From DASQZK01 sp963763215 (lineage in GTDB: Bacteria; Bacteroidota; Bacteroidia; Bacteroidales; GCA-2748055): DNA of 64,000 bases. Location of the stretch: NCBI GenBank assembly GCA_963763215.1, contig CAVXNX010000021.1, positions 1 through 64,000 of the forward strand. Direction: 5' to 3'. Positions within the stretch are counted from its first letter, which is position 1, and each line of letters begins with the position of its first letter. Below the pieces are notes generated by a model that did not search any database, had not been told where the DNA came from, and worked only from the letters and a program-made list of their open reading frames with translations. This document shows, one piece after another, positions 44,898 to 55,629 of the stretch. The position numbers were made by a program, and so were the translations under genes.

Positions 44898-45461
44898 AAA
44901 AATATGGCATTGATACAGGTATTAACAATAACCGGGTTTTAATGTTGCTTCTCCTCCGTTACCGCTCTGGTAACAGGCCGGGACTTTACGCGGGTGCATC
45001 ATTTTTTCCCCTTCTTCATTTTTTTGACCGTGCAATTTACGGATACCTGAGCGGATCCCGGTGTTCTTTTTCCTGGATTTTTCATAGATTTATCCACACG
45101 ATTCAAGTCCAAACCAGAAAGGATAAGAGACCGGCCGTTCTTTTTCCATCCGGCAAGGTTGCTTTTGTATCCTCTCACCGCATCGACCACCGTTAACCGG
45201 ACCAGGTTCCGGCAGTCGACCGGTTTTGATGAAGGAAGAGACAGGCGACCGGGGGGGCAGGTCGAAGCCAAAATCACGGCGATCTTTCCCCGGGAGTCGG
45301 TGGAGGGAACAAAGGAGGCCGCAATATGGTTTCACGATATATTCCATTCCGGCGGTCCGCCTTCGAAACGGCAGAGACGGGATTGATCAGGAGGATGACC
45401 GGAAGGTAGCCATGCGGGACCGGTGAAAGCAGATCCCGATGCGAACACAGAAACTTTTTTT
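44898..45461. other. Gene-poor intergenic region
   Basis: About 560 bases between the divergently transcribed ATPase and the membrane protein. Short minus-strand frames between 45000 and 45340 contain stretches such as RLTVVDAVRGYKSNLAG, but none has a plausible full-length product. It may hold a decayed gene. No clear promoter, RNA or repeat was seen. Confidence 0.4.
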
Positions 45462-46172
45462 ATGAAAAGCAAGATCATCTGGGTAACCTTGTTTGCCATT
45501 GCCATGGGCTTCTTTGAAGCGGCCGTTGTCATCTACCTTCGAAAGATCATGTATCCCGCCGGATTCACTTTTCCGTTGGCTCCCATCGAGCAGGGCCTGG
45601 CGGTCACCGAACTCCTGCGTGAAGCCGCCACTGTTTTGATGCTCCTGTCGGTAGGGATCATCGCGGGCCGTTATCCGGCCGAAAAGTTTGCCGGCTTCAT
45701 TTACAGTTTTGCCATCTGGGATATCTTCTATTATGTCTTTCTGAAAGTTCTGATCGGCTGGCCGGCCTCCTTCATGACCTGGGATATTCTTTTTCTCATC
45801 CCCGCCACCTGGGTGGGGCCGGTCATCACCCCGGTCATCGTCTCCCTTTCGATGATCCTTCTTGCCGCGGTGATCGTGTATTACTCTTCCAGGGGCCAGA
45901 AGGTTGTCATCAGACACTGGGAATGGACCGGGCTCATCGCGGGATCGCTCGTCCTGATCGTGGCATTCGTCTGGGATTATTCCTCCTTCATCCTTTCCCG
46001 TTACACACTGCACGAGATCTTCAACCTGCCCAATAAAAGGCCGTTGTATGATCTGGCCATGAGGTATATCCCCGAATCCTTCAACTGGTTCCTGTTCTCG
46101 GCAGGACTGATCATCATCCTGCTCACAACCTTTTTCCTGGCACGCCGGCTTCACCGTTCCCGCATCGGGTGA
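45462..46172 (+). CDS. Integral membrane protein of unknown function
   Basis: About 236 residues with six or seven hydrophobic helices (IIWVTLFAIAMGFFEAAVVIYL, AATVLMLLSVGIIAGRY, FAIWDIFYYVFLKVLIGWP and others). Conserved-looking polar groups are FFEAAVVIYLRK, FAIWDIFYYVFLK and WEWTG. No known transporter motif. The start at 45462 follows the first ATG that leaves a normal N terminus. Monocistronic by layout. Confidence 0.7.
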   Translation: MKSKIIWVTLFAIAMGFFEAAVVIYLRKIMYPAGFTFPLAPIEQGLAVTELLREAATVLMLLSVGIIAGRYPAEKFAGFIYSFAIWDIFYYVFLKVLIGWPASFMTWDILFLIPATWVGPVITPVIVSLSMILLAAVIVYYSSRGQKVVIRHWEWTGLIAGSLVLIVAFVWDYSSFILSRYTLHEIFNLPNKRPLYDLAMRYIPESFNWFLFSAGLIIILLTTFFLARRLHRSRIG

Positions 46173-46264
46173 AGCCCGCTCTGGGCATATGTGGTGATCA
46201 AAAGCAAAATAATTTTGTTATCCTTACGTAATATTAAGGAATACACTTCATTCAAATCCCGCTT

Positions 46265-47852
46265 ATGACCGATAACAAAGAACAGAAAGTCGAACTCAGA
46301 AATCTTCAAATCAATGACTATTTAGAGCTGAAAAATTCCATGATTCGAAGCCTATGCCAACTGGGAAGGGGCTTACTGGAGGGAATCGCATATCGCCAGG
46401 CTCCTGGAAATTTTCCCCGAGGGCCAGATCTGCATCCTGGTGAACGGTAAGGTCGTCGGAACAGCCCTTTCGATCATTGTCAATTACGCGAAATTCGGAG
46501 ACAATCACACTTATCACCAGATAACGGGCAATTACACCTTCAACACGCATGATCCGGCGGGTGACGTGCTATATGGCATCGAGGTTTTCGTTCACCCCGA
46601 ATACCGGGAGATGCGGCTTGGACGAAGAATGTACGATGCCCGCAAGGAGTTATGCGAACGTCTTAACCTGCGCAGTATCGTGGCTGGCGGCCGCATACCC
46701 GGGTATGCAGCCTATGCCGGTAAAATGCAGCCCAGGGAATACATCGAACGGGTCAGGCACCGGGAGATCTACGACCCGATCCTGACCTTCCAGCTCTCCA
46801 ATGATTTTCACGTCCGGAAAATCCTGAAGGACTACCTTACCGGTGACCGGGAATCGATGGAATTTGCCACGCTCATCGAATGGAACAACCTGTATTTCCA
46901 GGATGAGCCCAACCAGATCAACCAGACCAAGTCGGTTGTCAGGATCGGCCTTGTGCAATGGCAGATGCGGCATTTTGAAGATATGGACAAAATGTTCGAG
47001 CAGGTGGAATTTTTCATCGACGCCATCAGCGGTTACAAGAGTGACTTCGTTCTTTTCCCCGAATTTTTCAATGCCCCCCTCATGGCCCGGTTCAACGATT
47101 TCCCCGAAGCCGATGCCATCCGTAAACTGGCAGAATACACCGAACCCTCCCGCAAACGGTTCTCCGAGCTGGCTGTATCCTACAACATCAATATCATCAC
47201 CGGGAGCATGCCGTTCATGGACGGCGACAAACTCAAGAATATCGGCTACCTCTGCCGCCGCAACGGATCATGGGAAAAGTACGAAAAGATCCACATCACC
47301 CCGTCAGAACTGAATTCCTGGGGCATGGTGGGAGGTGACGAGATCAAGGTCTTCGATACCGATTGCGGGAAGATCGGGATCATGATCTGTTACGACGTCG
47401 AATTCCCGGAACTCTCCAGGCTCATGGCCGAAGAGGGCATGCAGCTGCTGTTCGTCCCTTTCCTCACCGATACGCAGAACGGATACATGCGGGTCCGGCG
47501 GTGTGCCCAGGCCCGGGCCATCGAGAATGAGTGTTACGTTTCCATCGCCGGTTGTGTGGGGAACCTTCCCAGGGTAAGCAATATGGATATCCAGTATGCC
47601 CAGTCGGCCGTCTTCACCCCTTCCGATTTCCCCTTCCCGACCAACGGGGTAAAAACGGAAGCCACACCCAACACCGAGATGACCCTGATCGTCGATGTCG
47701 ACCTCGATCTGCTAAAGGAACTGCACAACTTAGGATCGGTGCGGACTCTCAAAGACAGAAGGACGGATCTTTACGATCTCCGGCTCAAAGTCCCTTCCCG
47801 GGCAGAAATGATCACCAGGGAAACCTTCCTGAAGCAACCCGGCTCGAACTGA
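46265..47852 (+). CDS. GNAT acetyltransferase–carbon-nitrogen hydrolase fusion (one frameshift)
   Basis: About 529 residues. The N-terminal ~190 residues are a GNAT fold (YGIEVFVHPEYREMRLGRRMYDARKEL, with the R-x-x-G-R/G acyl-CoA loop); the rest is a nitrilase-superfamily amidase with catalytic Glu in LFPEFFNAP, Lys in KYEKIHITPSE and Cys in IGIMICYDVEFPE. The frame breaks near 46351, where an extra C disrupts SYANWEGAYWRESHIARLL. The fusion is well known in Bacteroidota; the substrate is unknown, amide hydrolysis coupled to acyl transfer being the usual guess. Confidence 0.88.
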
Positions 47853-48306
47853 GTCCTGAAGATGATTGAATATTCAGGCGAATGTTCAACCGGGTTTTGA
47901 AAAGGGCTGAACCCTCCCCTGAGCCAGATCCCAACAGACTGGGCGAGGACCGTTCCTTAAACGGCCGTGATTTCAGCGATAAATTTTTTTTCAAAAAAAG
48001 ACCCCGGCCCCGGCAATAAATGCATTCCGCCAGGGTTTATCCTGAGCGAGCGATGAAAAGTTGGCCGGGAGAATGTTAAAATATGCCGGCAATAAAACTA
48101 TCGTCTTCCCTATCCGTTAAAAGCAAAAAACGCCGGAGATCCCTGTTGGTCGGCTGACGCACCCGGTTCATCCACATAGAGTTGTATCTGAATAAATTAC
48201 CAAATCATTTCCGGGATGGAAAGGCCTGACTTCGTTTTAATGAATTGTCTGACTTGCGGTTAATCCCGGCTTTTATTTTTTTTGGATTATTTGGGTTAAA
48301 ATAGTT
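47853..48306. other. Intergenic region, increasingly A+T rich
   Basis: About 450 bases without a convincing reading frame or RNA. Base composition shifts from G+C-rich near the nitrilase stop to A+T-rich before the promoter at 48307. Nothing else recognised. Confidence 0.4.
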
Positions 48307-48334
48307 TTTGTAAAAACGAAAAAAAATATATTTG
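48307..48334 (+). promoter_or_regulatory. Probable promoter of the acidic protein gene
   Basis: TTTG at 48307-48310 and an exact TATATTTG at 48327-48334, 16 bases apart, in a strongly A+T-rich context; start codon 60 bases downstream. The spacer is slightly short. Confidence 0.45.
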
Positions 48335-48393
48335 TCATTGAAATCATTCAACGCGGACACGAACAAAAACAGTATTATAATTTACACATTGTC

Positions 48394-48768
48394 ATGAAAT
48401 TATATAGTTTGAACAGTAAGCTGGACTTTGGTGAGTATAGCGGTAAAAGCCTGAAAGATGTCTTTACGAAGGATCCCGAATACATTGAAGAATGCATCCT
48501 CGAGAATCCGAGTTTCTGTTTCAACCCGTCCAACATCGATGCTCTTGAAGACATGAATCCTGAGTTCATCTTCTCGGAGGAAGCTGTTGAGAAGCTGGAA
48601 GAAAAGTATGATATCTACGAAGAAGAAGAGAACGATATCGAAGAGATGGACAATTTCAGCGACGATGATCTCAAGAACCTGGGGATCATGGGTGACGGAA
48701 TGGACGACGACGATTTCGACGATTTCGGGAACGACGGCGGGTTTTACGATGACGGTTACAATTATTGA
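48394..48768 (+). CDS. ExoX-C-like small acidic protein
   Basis: 124 residues. The N-terminal ~45 residues (LDFGEYSGKSLKDVFTKDPEYIEECILENP) resemble the short C-terminal domain of exodeoxyribonuclease X, GKYKGKTLEEV..DPGYIEW.., without any nuclease core. The rest is extremely acidic (EEEENDIEEMDNFSDDD and a D/G/F-rich tail ending YDDGYNY). No signal or membrane segment. It may be a nucleic-acid-mimicking or adaptor protein; function unknown. A likely own promoter and terminator make it a single-gene unit. Confidence 0.7.
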   Translation: MKLYSLNSKLDFGEYSGKSLKDVFTKDPEYIEECILENPSFCFNPSNIDALEDMNPEFIFSEEAVEKLEEKYDIYEEEENDIEEMDNFSDDDLKNLGIMGDGMDDDDFDDFGNDGGFYDDGYNY

Positions 48769-48884
48769 TCATTCTCCCGTACCGTCACCGGCACACGCTC
48801 CGGAAGGGCATACCCATCTCCCCTGACACCAGTTGGCCAGGCAAAGGCCAGCGAAGATCAGTTAACAATCCTCAGCAAGGTCAC

Positions 48885-48919
48885 TCCGCATTTATCCTGT
48901 GATAAAGCGGATTTTTTTT
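48885..48919 (+). terminator. Rho-independent-like terminator
   Basis: Imperfect stem TCCGC-TTTA / TAAA-GCGGA (48885-48911, one bulged A, 8-base loop) followed by eight T (48912-48919). About 120 bases after the acidic protein stop; it also lies just before the stop of the convergent oxidoreductase gene. Confidence 0.6.
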
Positions 48920-48924
48920 GCCGT

Positions 48925-49572
48925 TCAGTGTTTCAGCAGCCTGAATGCATGACTCCATCGGTTTTCCCTGAAGCCCGGTATACACCAGAGGATACAGAGT
49001 TGTTCGATGGGCCGGGCCGCTTTTGCCGTTCCCATATCCTCCACCTCCCAGCCAAAGGTTTCGAGGATGCCTGAAACCTCTTTCCTCGCTTTTTCACTAT
49101 CACCGGCGATGAACATGGAGGGCTTCAGGTCTCCGAAATCCGGATCCACCATGTCTGAGTTCCCCACCGAGTTGAATGCTTTTACAAAAAGTGCCCCGGG
49201 GAATTTTTTCTGGAGGATCTCCATGAGCGATTCGTCCTTCCCGGTGAAAAACTGAATGACCCCGTCTTCGGGCGGGGCATCAGCGATGGGATTGGTGACA
49301 TCGATGATGATCTTTCCGGTGAGATGATCAAGACCGGCGAGTTCAAGGGCCTTTTCTGCCGCCGAGCCTTTGACAGCGAGAACCAGGATTTCTCCGAACT
49401 TCCCGGCATCTTTAAAGGTGCCGGTCTTAATCCCCGTGTGACCTTCCGACTTCCATTCGTCGAGCTTATCCGGTGTCCTGGACCCGATCAGCACCTCGTA
49501 CCCTTTTTTCTCAAATCCCCCGGCAAGCCTTTTACCCACAGGACCTGAGCCGATGATTCCGACTTTTTTCAT
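48925..49572 (-). CDS. NADPH-dependent F420 reductase-like oxidoreductase (COG2085)
   Basis: 215-residue cytoplasmic protein with a Rossmann start KKVGIIGSGPVGKRLAGGFEKKGYEVLIGSR; the SR after beta 2 favours NADPH. Motifs TGKIIIDVTNPIAD and VKAFNSVGNSDMVDP match COG2085/npdG-like reductases. Most bacteria with this family lack F420, so the electron acceptor is uncertain. Confidence 0.8.
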   Translation of the reverse strand: MKKVGIIGSGPVGKRLAGGFEKKGYEVLIGSRTPDKLDEWKSEGHTGIKTGTFKDAGKFGEILVLAVKGSAAEKALELAGLDHLTGKIIIDVTNPIADAPPEDGVIQFFTGKDESLMEILQKKFPGALFVKAFNSVGNSDMVDPDFGDLKPSMFIAGDSEKARKEVSGILETFGWEVEDMGTAKAARPIEQLCILWCIPGFRENRWSHAFRLLKH

Positions 49573-49727
49573 ACGTTTTTGTTTTTTTGTGATTCTGTAC
49601 GAATATGAAGAAGCATTGTCCGCGACGACCGGTCATCCGGCCGGTCGCTCCCGGTCATTCATAATAACAAACAAGAGACGAATACGGTTCTTCAAACAAT
49701 TTCAGGCAGCTCACCGTTGTTCCGGTT

Positions 49728-50402
49728 ATGGAAGCAATGACCTATACCGACATTCTGGGCCTGCGTATCCTTGAACCTGTGACGACCGTAACCGACCTGC
49801 TTGTTTCCGCCGTTTGTTTCTTCGCCTTTATTAAATTACTGCGTCAGAACAGGTCTGAAATGTACTTCCGTTACTTCAACTGGTTCTTCCTGACGATGGG
49901 GCTGGCCACGGCCATCGGCGGGATCATCGGACATGGCTTTCTTTACGCTTTCAGTTTCGAATGGAAACTGCCGGGATGGCTGACAAGTATGCTATCCATC
50001 TCCCTTCTTGAGAGAGCTTCCATCGATTATGCCGGTCCCCTTCTCAGTCCGAAATTCCGAAAATTCCTTGGCTGGGCCAATATCATCGAACTGCTGACCT
50101 TTATGACACTCACCTTCAGCAGCCTGGACTTTTTCTTCGTGGAAGTTCACTCGGCTTTCGGGCTCCTGGTCATCAACACGCCCCTTCATCTTTATATCTA
50201 CTGGAGGACGCGCAGTGAAGGGAGCAAGTACATGCTTCTTGCCATCTGTTTTGCCATGGTGTCGGCAGTGGTATTCATGAACGAACTCTCGGTGGACAAA
50301 TGGTTTAATTATTTCGACATCTCCCATCTTTTCATGGCCATCGGGGCATATGTCTTCTATCTCACCGCCAATAAATTGCCCTTAAGTCCCTACCGGGTCT
50401 AG
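49728..50402 (+). CDS. Seven-helix membrane protein (DUF6962-like)
   Basis: 224 residues with about seven hydrophobic helices; charged or polar motifs include ILEPVTTVTDLLVS, NWFFLTMGLATAIGGIIGHGF, INTPLHLYIYW and DISHLFMAIGAYVFYL. The GHGF and SHLFM His residues recall haemolysin-III/CREST-type membrane proteins, but I cannot prove kinship. Start at 49728. Confidence 0.65.
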   Translation: MEAMTYTDILGLRILEPVTTVTDLLVSAVCFFAFIKLLRQNRSEMYFRYFNWFFLTMGLATAIGGIIGHGFLYAFSFEWKLPGWLTSMLSISLLERASIDYAGPLLSPKFRKFLGWANIIELLTFMTLTFSSLDFFFVEVHSAFGLLVINTPLHLYIYWRTRSEGSKYMLLAICFAMVSAVVFMNELSVDKWFNYFDISHLFMAIGAYVFYLTANKLPLSPYRV

Positions 50403-50721
50403 ATTTTTGCCCATGGGTGGGCCGGCCATGCAGGATTCAGCAGAGCAAGGGGATCATTCATCAAAGCAGATTCATACTGGGCTCCGGTGGGTATAGATAA
50501 ATTCACCGATTGTTGAATCGAAATCCCGTTCCGCCGATCGGCTTCTACTAAAGTTCCTATTTTTCATTCGTTTGATGACATGATTTAACAACATAAATGA
50601 CTTACCATGAAACCGTCATGACCTTTCATTTTTTGTGAATATCCTTATCGGGAACAGGTTTTTTTTCATAACTTGGTTAGCAGTATTTCATCAAACTGAC
50701 TCTAACAAAAACGACTAACTT
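50403..50721. other. Leader region of the polysaccharide-utilisation locus
   Basis: About 320 bases, A+T-rich towards the SusC start, with a T run at 50659-50666. TAACTTGG at 50670-50677 is one base off the -7 consensus. No regulator gene or clear operator was found. Confidence 0.3.
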
Positions 50722-53700
50722 ATGAAGAAAAATCTCCTCAGGAGGATTTTTCTATCCTTCCTTCTCATGTTAACCATCGTTCTGAGCGCCTTTCCGCAGA
50801 ATCTCAAAGTCAGCGGGAAGGTCACCGATGCGGTCACCGGCGATCCGGTGCCGGGAGCTACCATAGCTGTCAAGGGAACTGCGTTGGGCACTACCACCCA
50901 AATGGATGGAACGTACGAGATCACGGTTCCATCAGGCGATGCCATACTGGTTTTTTCCTTTGTCGGTTATAAATCTTTCGAAACGCCCGTTTCCGGGCGT
51001 TCCACCCTTAACGTTTCCCTGGATCTCGACCTCACCAGGCTCGACGAAGTCGTCGTGGTTGGTTACGGTACACAGAAAAAAGAAGATCTGACAGGATCGG
51101 TCGCCGTCGTCAACGTCGATGAAATGAACAAGTCGAATTTCACGACCCTGTCGAAAGCATTCCAGGGAAGGGCTGCAGGGGTAAATGTCATGGCCACCTC
51201 GGGGCAACCCGGTTCTGAAGCCTCGGTCAAAGTCAGGGGAATCGGTTCCATCAGCCTCAGCAGTGAACCCCTGTACGTGGTCGACGGGATTTCCGTCGGT
51301 TCAGAGGTTCTGACAACACTGAACCCCAACGACATCGAGTCACTCCAGGTCCTCAAGGATGCTTCCGCTACGGCTATTTACGGAGCCAGGGGAGCCAACG
51401 GGGTCATCCTGATCACCACAAAGAAAGGCCGGTCAGGGAAGACGAAATTCAGCGTGGGTGCCAACTCAGGACTGGCCTATGTGCCGCATACATACGATCT
51501 CATGGATGCCGCCCAGTATGTCGATTTCATGAAAGCAACCTATGATGCGTACATCCCCCGCAATCCCGATAAATACAACCTGTACACCAGGGTGTATTCC
51601 GATTCGGCCCGGGCGGCAAACAATAACCTGAATACCAACACCGACTGGCAGGATGCTATTTCCCGCGTCGGCAAGACGCAGAATTACAACATGAGCGTGT
51701 CGGGTGGCAGCGAGAACAGCAATTACTTCATCTCCGGCAATTACGCCAACGAAGAGGGGATCCTGATCAACACCGGAATGGACCGGTATACCCTTCGCGG
51801 TAATTCCGACTTCAATGTCGGCAAGCGGCTGAAGATCGGCGAATCCGTTGCCCTCACCAAATTGAAGGTTGACGACGAAGCTCATTACACCAACGGGAAG
51901 CCCTGGCAGGCCGTTCTCGTCGATTCGCCGCTGATGCACATCTATGATTCCACAGCTGTCGGGGGCTATGGCGGTCCTGTCGATACGCTGACCGGGGCGA
52001 ACGAACGAACCAACCCCGTCGGGCGAACAAATGATGAACATCAATACCTACGACGAGACACGGATCCTCTCCTCCGTCTATGCCGACCTGGAGATTGTCC
52101 ATGGCCTGACCTACACCTTCAGGTTCGGGGCAAACCTCAGGACCCGCCTCACCCGGCAGTGGACTCCCGTGTATACCCTCGGGAACATGCGGCTGCGCGA
52201 CAACGACATCAGTAAGCTTTATGAGAACAATGAATACAACCAGGACCTGGTCACCAGCAATATCCTGAGCTATACCAATTCCTTCGGCAGGCACAACCTG
52301 ACCCTGATGGCTGCTTACGAGCGGACCAACATGTCGTGGCAGAACAACAGCCCCACCGGCCGGAAAATCACCAACGAAAGCCTCCCCGTCCTCAACCAGG
52401 CGGAAGAAGCCTTCACGGTCAGCGGCGGCGATTACCAGCACCGGCTCGAATCCGTCCTGGGCAGGGTGAATTATAACTTCAGCGATAAGTACCTGCTGAC
52501 TGCCAGTCTCCGTGTCGACGGTTCCACGAGGTTCGGCCCACTGGGAGGGCGTTACGGCAAATTTCCATCTTTCTCGGCCGGCTGGAAGATCAATGAAGAT
52601 TTCCTGAGGAACGTCCGGCAGATCAACATGCTCAAGCTACGTATCGGCTGGGGCCTCACCGGGAACGAGAACCTCCAGGATTACCAGTATTTTGCCCTCA
52701 TCGATCCGTTGAGGAACAGCCGTTACTCCTTTGGCCTGAACCAGGATCTCTGGCTGGGCGGTGCCGCGACATCATTCCAGGAGAATCCCTATATCAAATG
52801 GGAAGCCGCCGAGATGACCAACTTCGGGGTCGATCTGAACGCCTTTTCCAACAGGCTGCAATTCACCGCCGAATATTATATCAAGAACCAGAAAGATATG
52901 CTGGTCAAAAAGCCGATATCCGTCGCCTTCGGAAAGTACGTGGCTTATGGTCCCACCGAAACCATCGGAGCCTGGACTAACCTGGCCAAGATCCAGAACC
53001 GCGGATTCGAATTTACCGCTTCCTGGAGAAAGCTGACGGGAGATTTCCAGTACAATATCAGTGCTAACCTCTCCACCTATAAGAATGAGGTCATCGATCT
53101 CGGCCTGCCGAAAGAAATCGGGAAGCCTGAAATTGTGACCACCTATACGATCACCGCGCCGAACCACTCCATCGGAAGCTTCTACGGTTATGTGGCCGAG
53201 AGAATCCTCCAGGTCGACGATTTTGCCCGGGACGAGAACGGAAACCTCATCACCAATTCCAATGGTGATTATACCCTCCTCGCGGCCAAACAGGAGGTGG
53301 GCACATCGCCAGGTGATATTAAATTCAAAGATCTCAACCAGGACGGGGTTATCAATGCGCTCGACCGGACCATCATCGGGAAACCGATGCCGGATTTCGG
53401 ATACGGGCTGAATATCGACCTCTTTTACAAAAACCTCGACCTGACCGTCTTCGTCCAGGGCCTGCAGAACATGAGTGTCTACAACGACCTGATGGCCAAT
53501 ATCGGCATCGCCACCGACAGGTTTGGCAAAGATGAGAACAAACTCGTGGATGTACTCGACTACTGGACCCCGGAAAACCGTTCGAATACGATGACACGGC
53601 CTTATGTTGTCGATGAAAACAACAATGCCAGGATCTCAACCTGGTTCCTCGAAGATGCCTCCTTCCTGCGGATCAAAACACTACAGATCGGATACTCCCT

Positions 53701-53896
53701 TCCGGGATCCCTGATGCATAAGATGGCCATCGAACGGTTCCGGATCTTTGCCAATGCCAACAACCTTTACACCTTCACCAAATATCGCGGCTATGATCCG
53801 GAAATCGGGGATACCGACCCGCTAAACCAGGGCATCGATCTTGGCTATTATCCTGTGCCCAGAACATTTATGGTCGGCGTTCAGATCGATTTTTAA
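50722..53896 (+). CDS. SusC-like TonB-dependent outer-membrane transporter (one frameshift)
   Basis: About 1058 residues. Signal peptide ending SAFPQ, a CarboxypepD_reg domain (KVSGKVTDAVTGDPVPGATI), the TonB-box/plug start LDEVVVVGYGTQKKEDLTGS, plug with VRGIGSISLSSEPLYVVDG and ILITTKKG, and a 22-strand-type barrel ending VGVQIDF. The frame breaks near 52035: one extra G (GTCGGGCG for GTCGGCG) disrupts NPVGEQMMNINTYDE. It imports oligosaccharides with the SusD-like protein encoded 20 bases downstream. The glycan is unknown; nearby GH78 and GH20 suggest rhamnose- or N-acetylhexosamine-containing material. Confidence 0.92.
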
Positions 53897-53915
53897 CGAT
53901 GTAAATCCCAAAACG

Positions 53916-55474
53916 ATGAAACCCTATCTCAAATACCTTTTATCCATTCTCCTCCTGGTCAGTTCTTCCCGTCCTGTGAGAAATACCTGGATATAAAGCC
54001 GAAAAATAACCTCAGTGAAGCCCAGTATTACCAGAATCAACAACAGGCTATCGAGGCGACGACGGCATGTTACGACCCGCTGAAACACCCCGGCGGGTTC
54101 AATATCAACTTCTTCTATGTCTTCACCACCTTCAGCGACGATGCCTTGCACGAACAGGCTCCGATGAATTCAATGTCCTTCAATGCCAGCAGTGATTTTG
54201 TCATCCAGATCTACACCTATATGTACAAGGGCATCGCCCGCTGTAACGTCGCCCTGGAGAAAATCCCCGGCATCAGTATGGATGAAGCCCTGAAGGCGAG
54301 GCTTCTCGGAGAGGTACGGTTCCTGAGGGCCCTTTATAATTTCTACATCTCCACCATCTATGGAACCGCTCCGGTCATTGATGAGGTACTGAAAGACCTG
54401 AACGTGAAATTCAAAAACAGCACACCGGAGGATTTCCTGAAGATCATCGAATCGGACCTCAAACAAGCCATCGACGTGTTGCCGGTCAGCTATGACGACG
54501 CAGACGTGGGCCGGGCTACAAAAGGTGCGGCCATGGCCCTGCTGGGAAAAACCTATCTGTACCATCAGATGTGGGCCGAAGCGAAGGACTATCTCCAGCA
54601 GGTTAAGGATCTTGCCGACAACCAGGGGGTTTACGGACTGATGATGCCCCAGGGCAACGATCCGAAAGATTATATTTACGCCTACCAGTGTAACTTCTCG
54701 GCCCTCGATCTCACCTCTCCCACCGGTAATACCTATGACAGTGAGAATAATAAGGAATCCATCTTCGAGATCCAGTTCGCCTACGGCGGATGGGAAGTAT
54801 GGGAGGGCGGCTGGCAGGCCGACGGATCGCTGACTGACCTGTATTTTGGTCCCGACGGTTACAAGAACTCTGTTCCGACAGCCAAATTTGTGAATGTCTT
54901 CGAAAAGGCCCCGGCAAACCATCCCGCAGGTCTGGAATTCGACCCACGCCGTTATGCCACCGTTTACGAACCGGGCGACACCATCCACTACCTCCCGGAG
55001 GCCAACAAGGACCCGGTTCCCTGGCAAAACAGCAAACATACCAATCCCAGCATTTCGCAAGGCTACGGCTGGCAGAAGTATTTCGATCCGGCCTATACCA
55101 CAAACAACGGGCCGACCAATCTCAAGATCATGCGGTATCCCGATGTTCTCCTGATGCTGGCCGAAGCAGACTATCACCTGAACGGGAGTACGGAGCTGGG
55201 GACAGACTGCATCAACCAGGTCAGGAATCGCGCCGGCCTGACGCCGGTCACTGCGGTGACACCCGAAGCCATCATGCACGAACGTGAAGTGGAGTTCGGC
55301 TTCGAATGGCAGCGGTATTTCGACCTGGTCAGGTGGAGTCTCCTCTCCGAACCCTGGGTGAATATCAATGATTATCTCCCCGCTTTCCAGGTGGGTAAAA
55401 ATGAAGTGCTGCCCCTGCCCCAGTATGAGATCAACCTCTCCGGTGGATTGCTGCATCAGAATCCCGGTTGGTAA
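53916..55474 (+). CDS. SusD-like surface glycan-binding lipoprotein (one frameshift)
   Basis: About 520 residues. Signal peptide MKPYLKYLLSILLLVSS; after restoring one C in a CCC run near 53968 the lipobox cysteine follows (PSCEKYLDIKPKNNLSEAQYY). TPR-like helices characteristic of SusD (EVRFLRALYNFYISTIYGTAPVIDEV) and C-terminal RNRAGLTPVTAVTPEAIMHEREVEFGFEWQRYFDLVRW are clear. Surface partner that hands glycans to SusC. Without the repair the lipoprotein start is lost. Confidence 0.92.
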
Positions 55475-55629
55475 GAGGTGGCAGCCACTCATGAAAGCTT
55501 GAAACACCTCTCCCCTTCCGGCTGTTGGCAGGAATGGGAGAGGTTGCATGTACCGGTGAAGCTCCCATGAGTGAAGGTTGACAGGGAGTGTGCCTCCGTA
55601 CCGGGCACCGGATTAAATGGGAAAAACGT

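Noticed and set aside
44999..45347. Two overlapping minus-strand frames that looked faintly like a DUF362 iron-sulfur protein
   Set aside because: Motifs are in the wrong order and too short; kept only as a possible decayed gene.
54170..55549. Long minus-strand open frame of 459 codons opposite SusD
   Set aside because: The plus strand encodes an unmistakable SusD; the antisense product has no family features.
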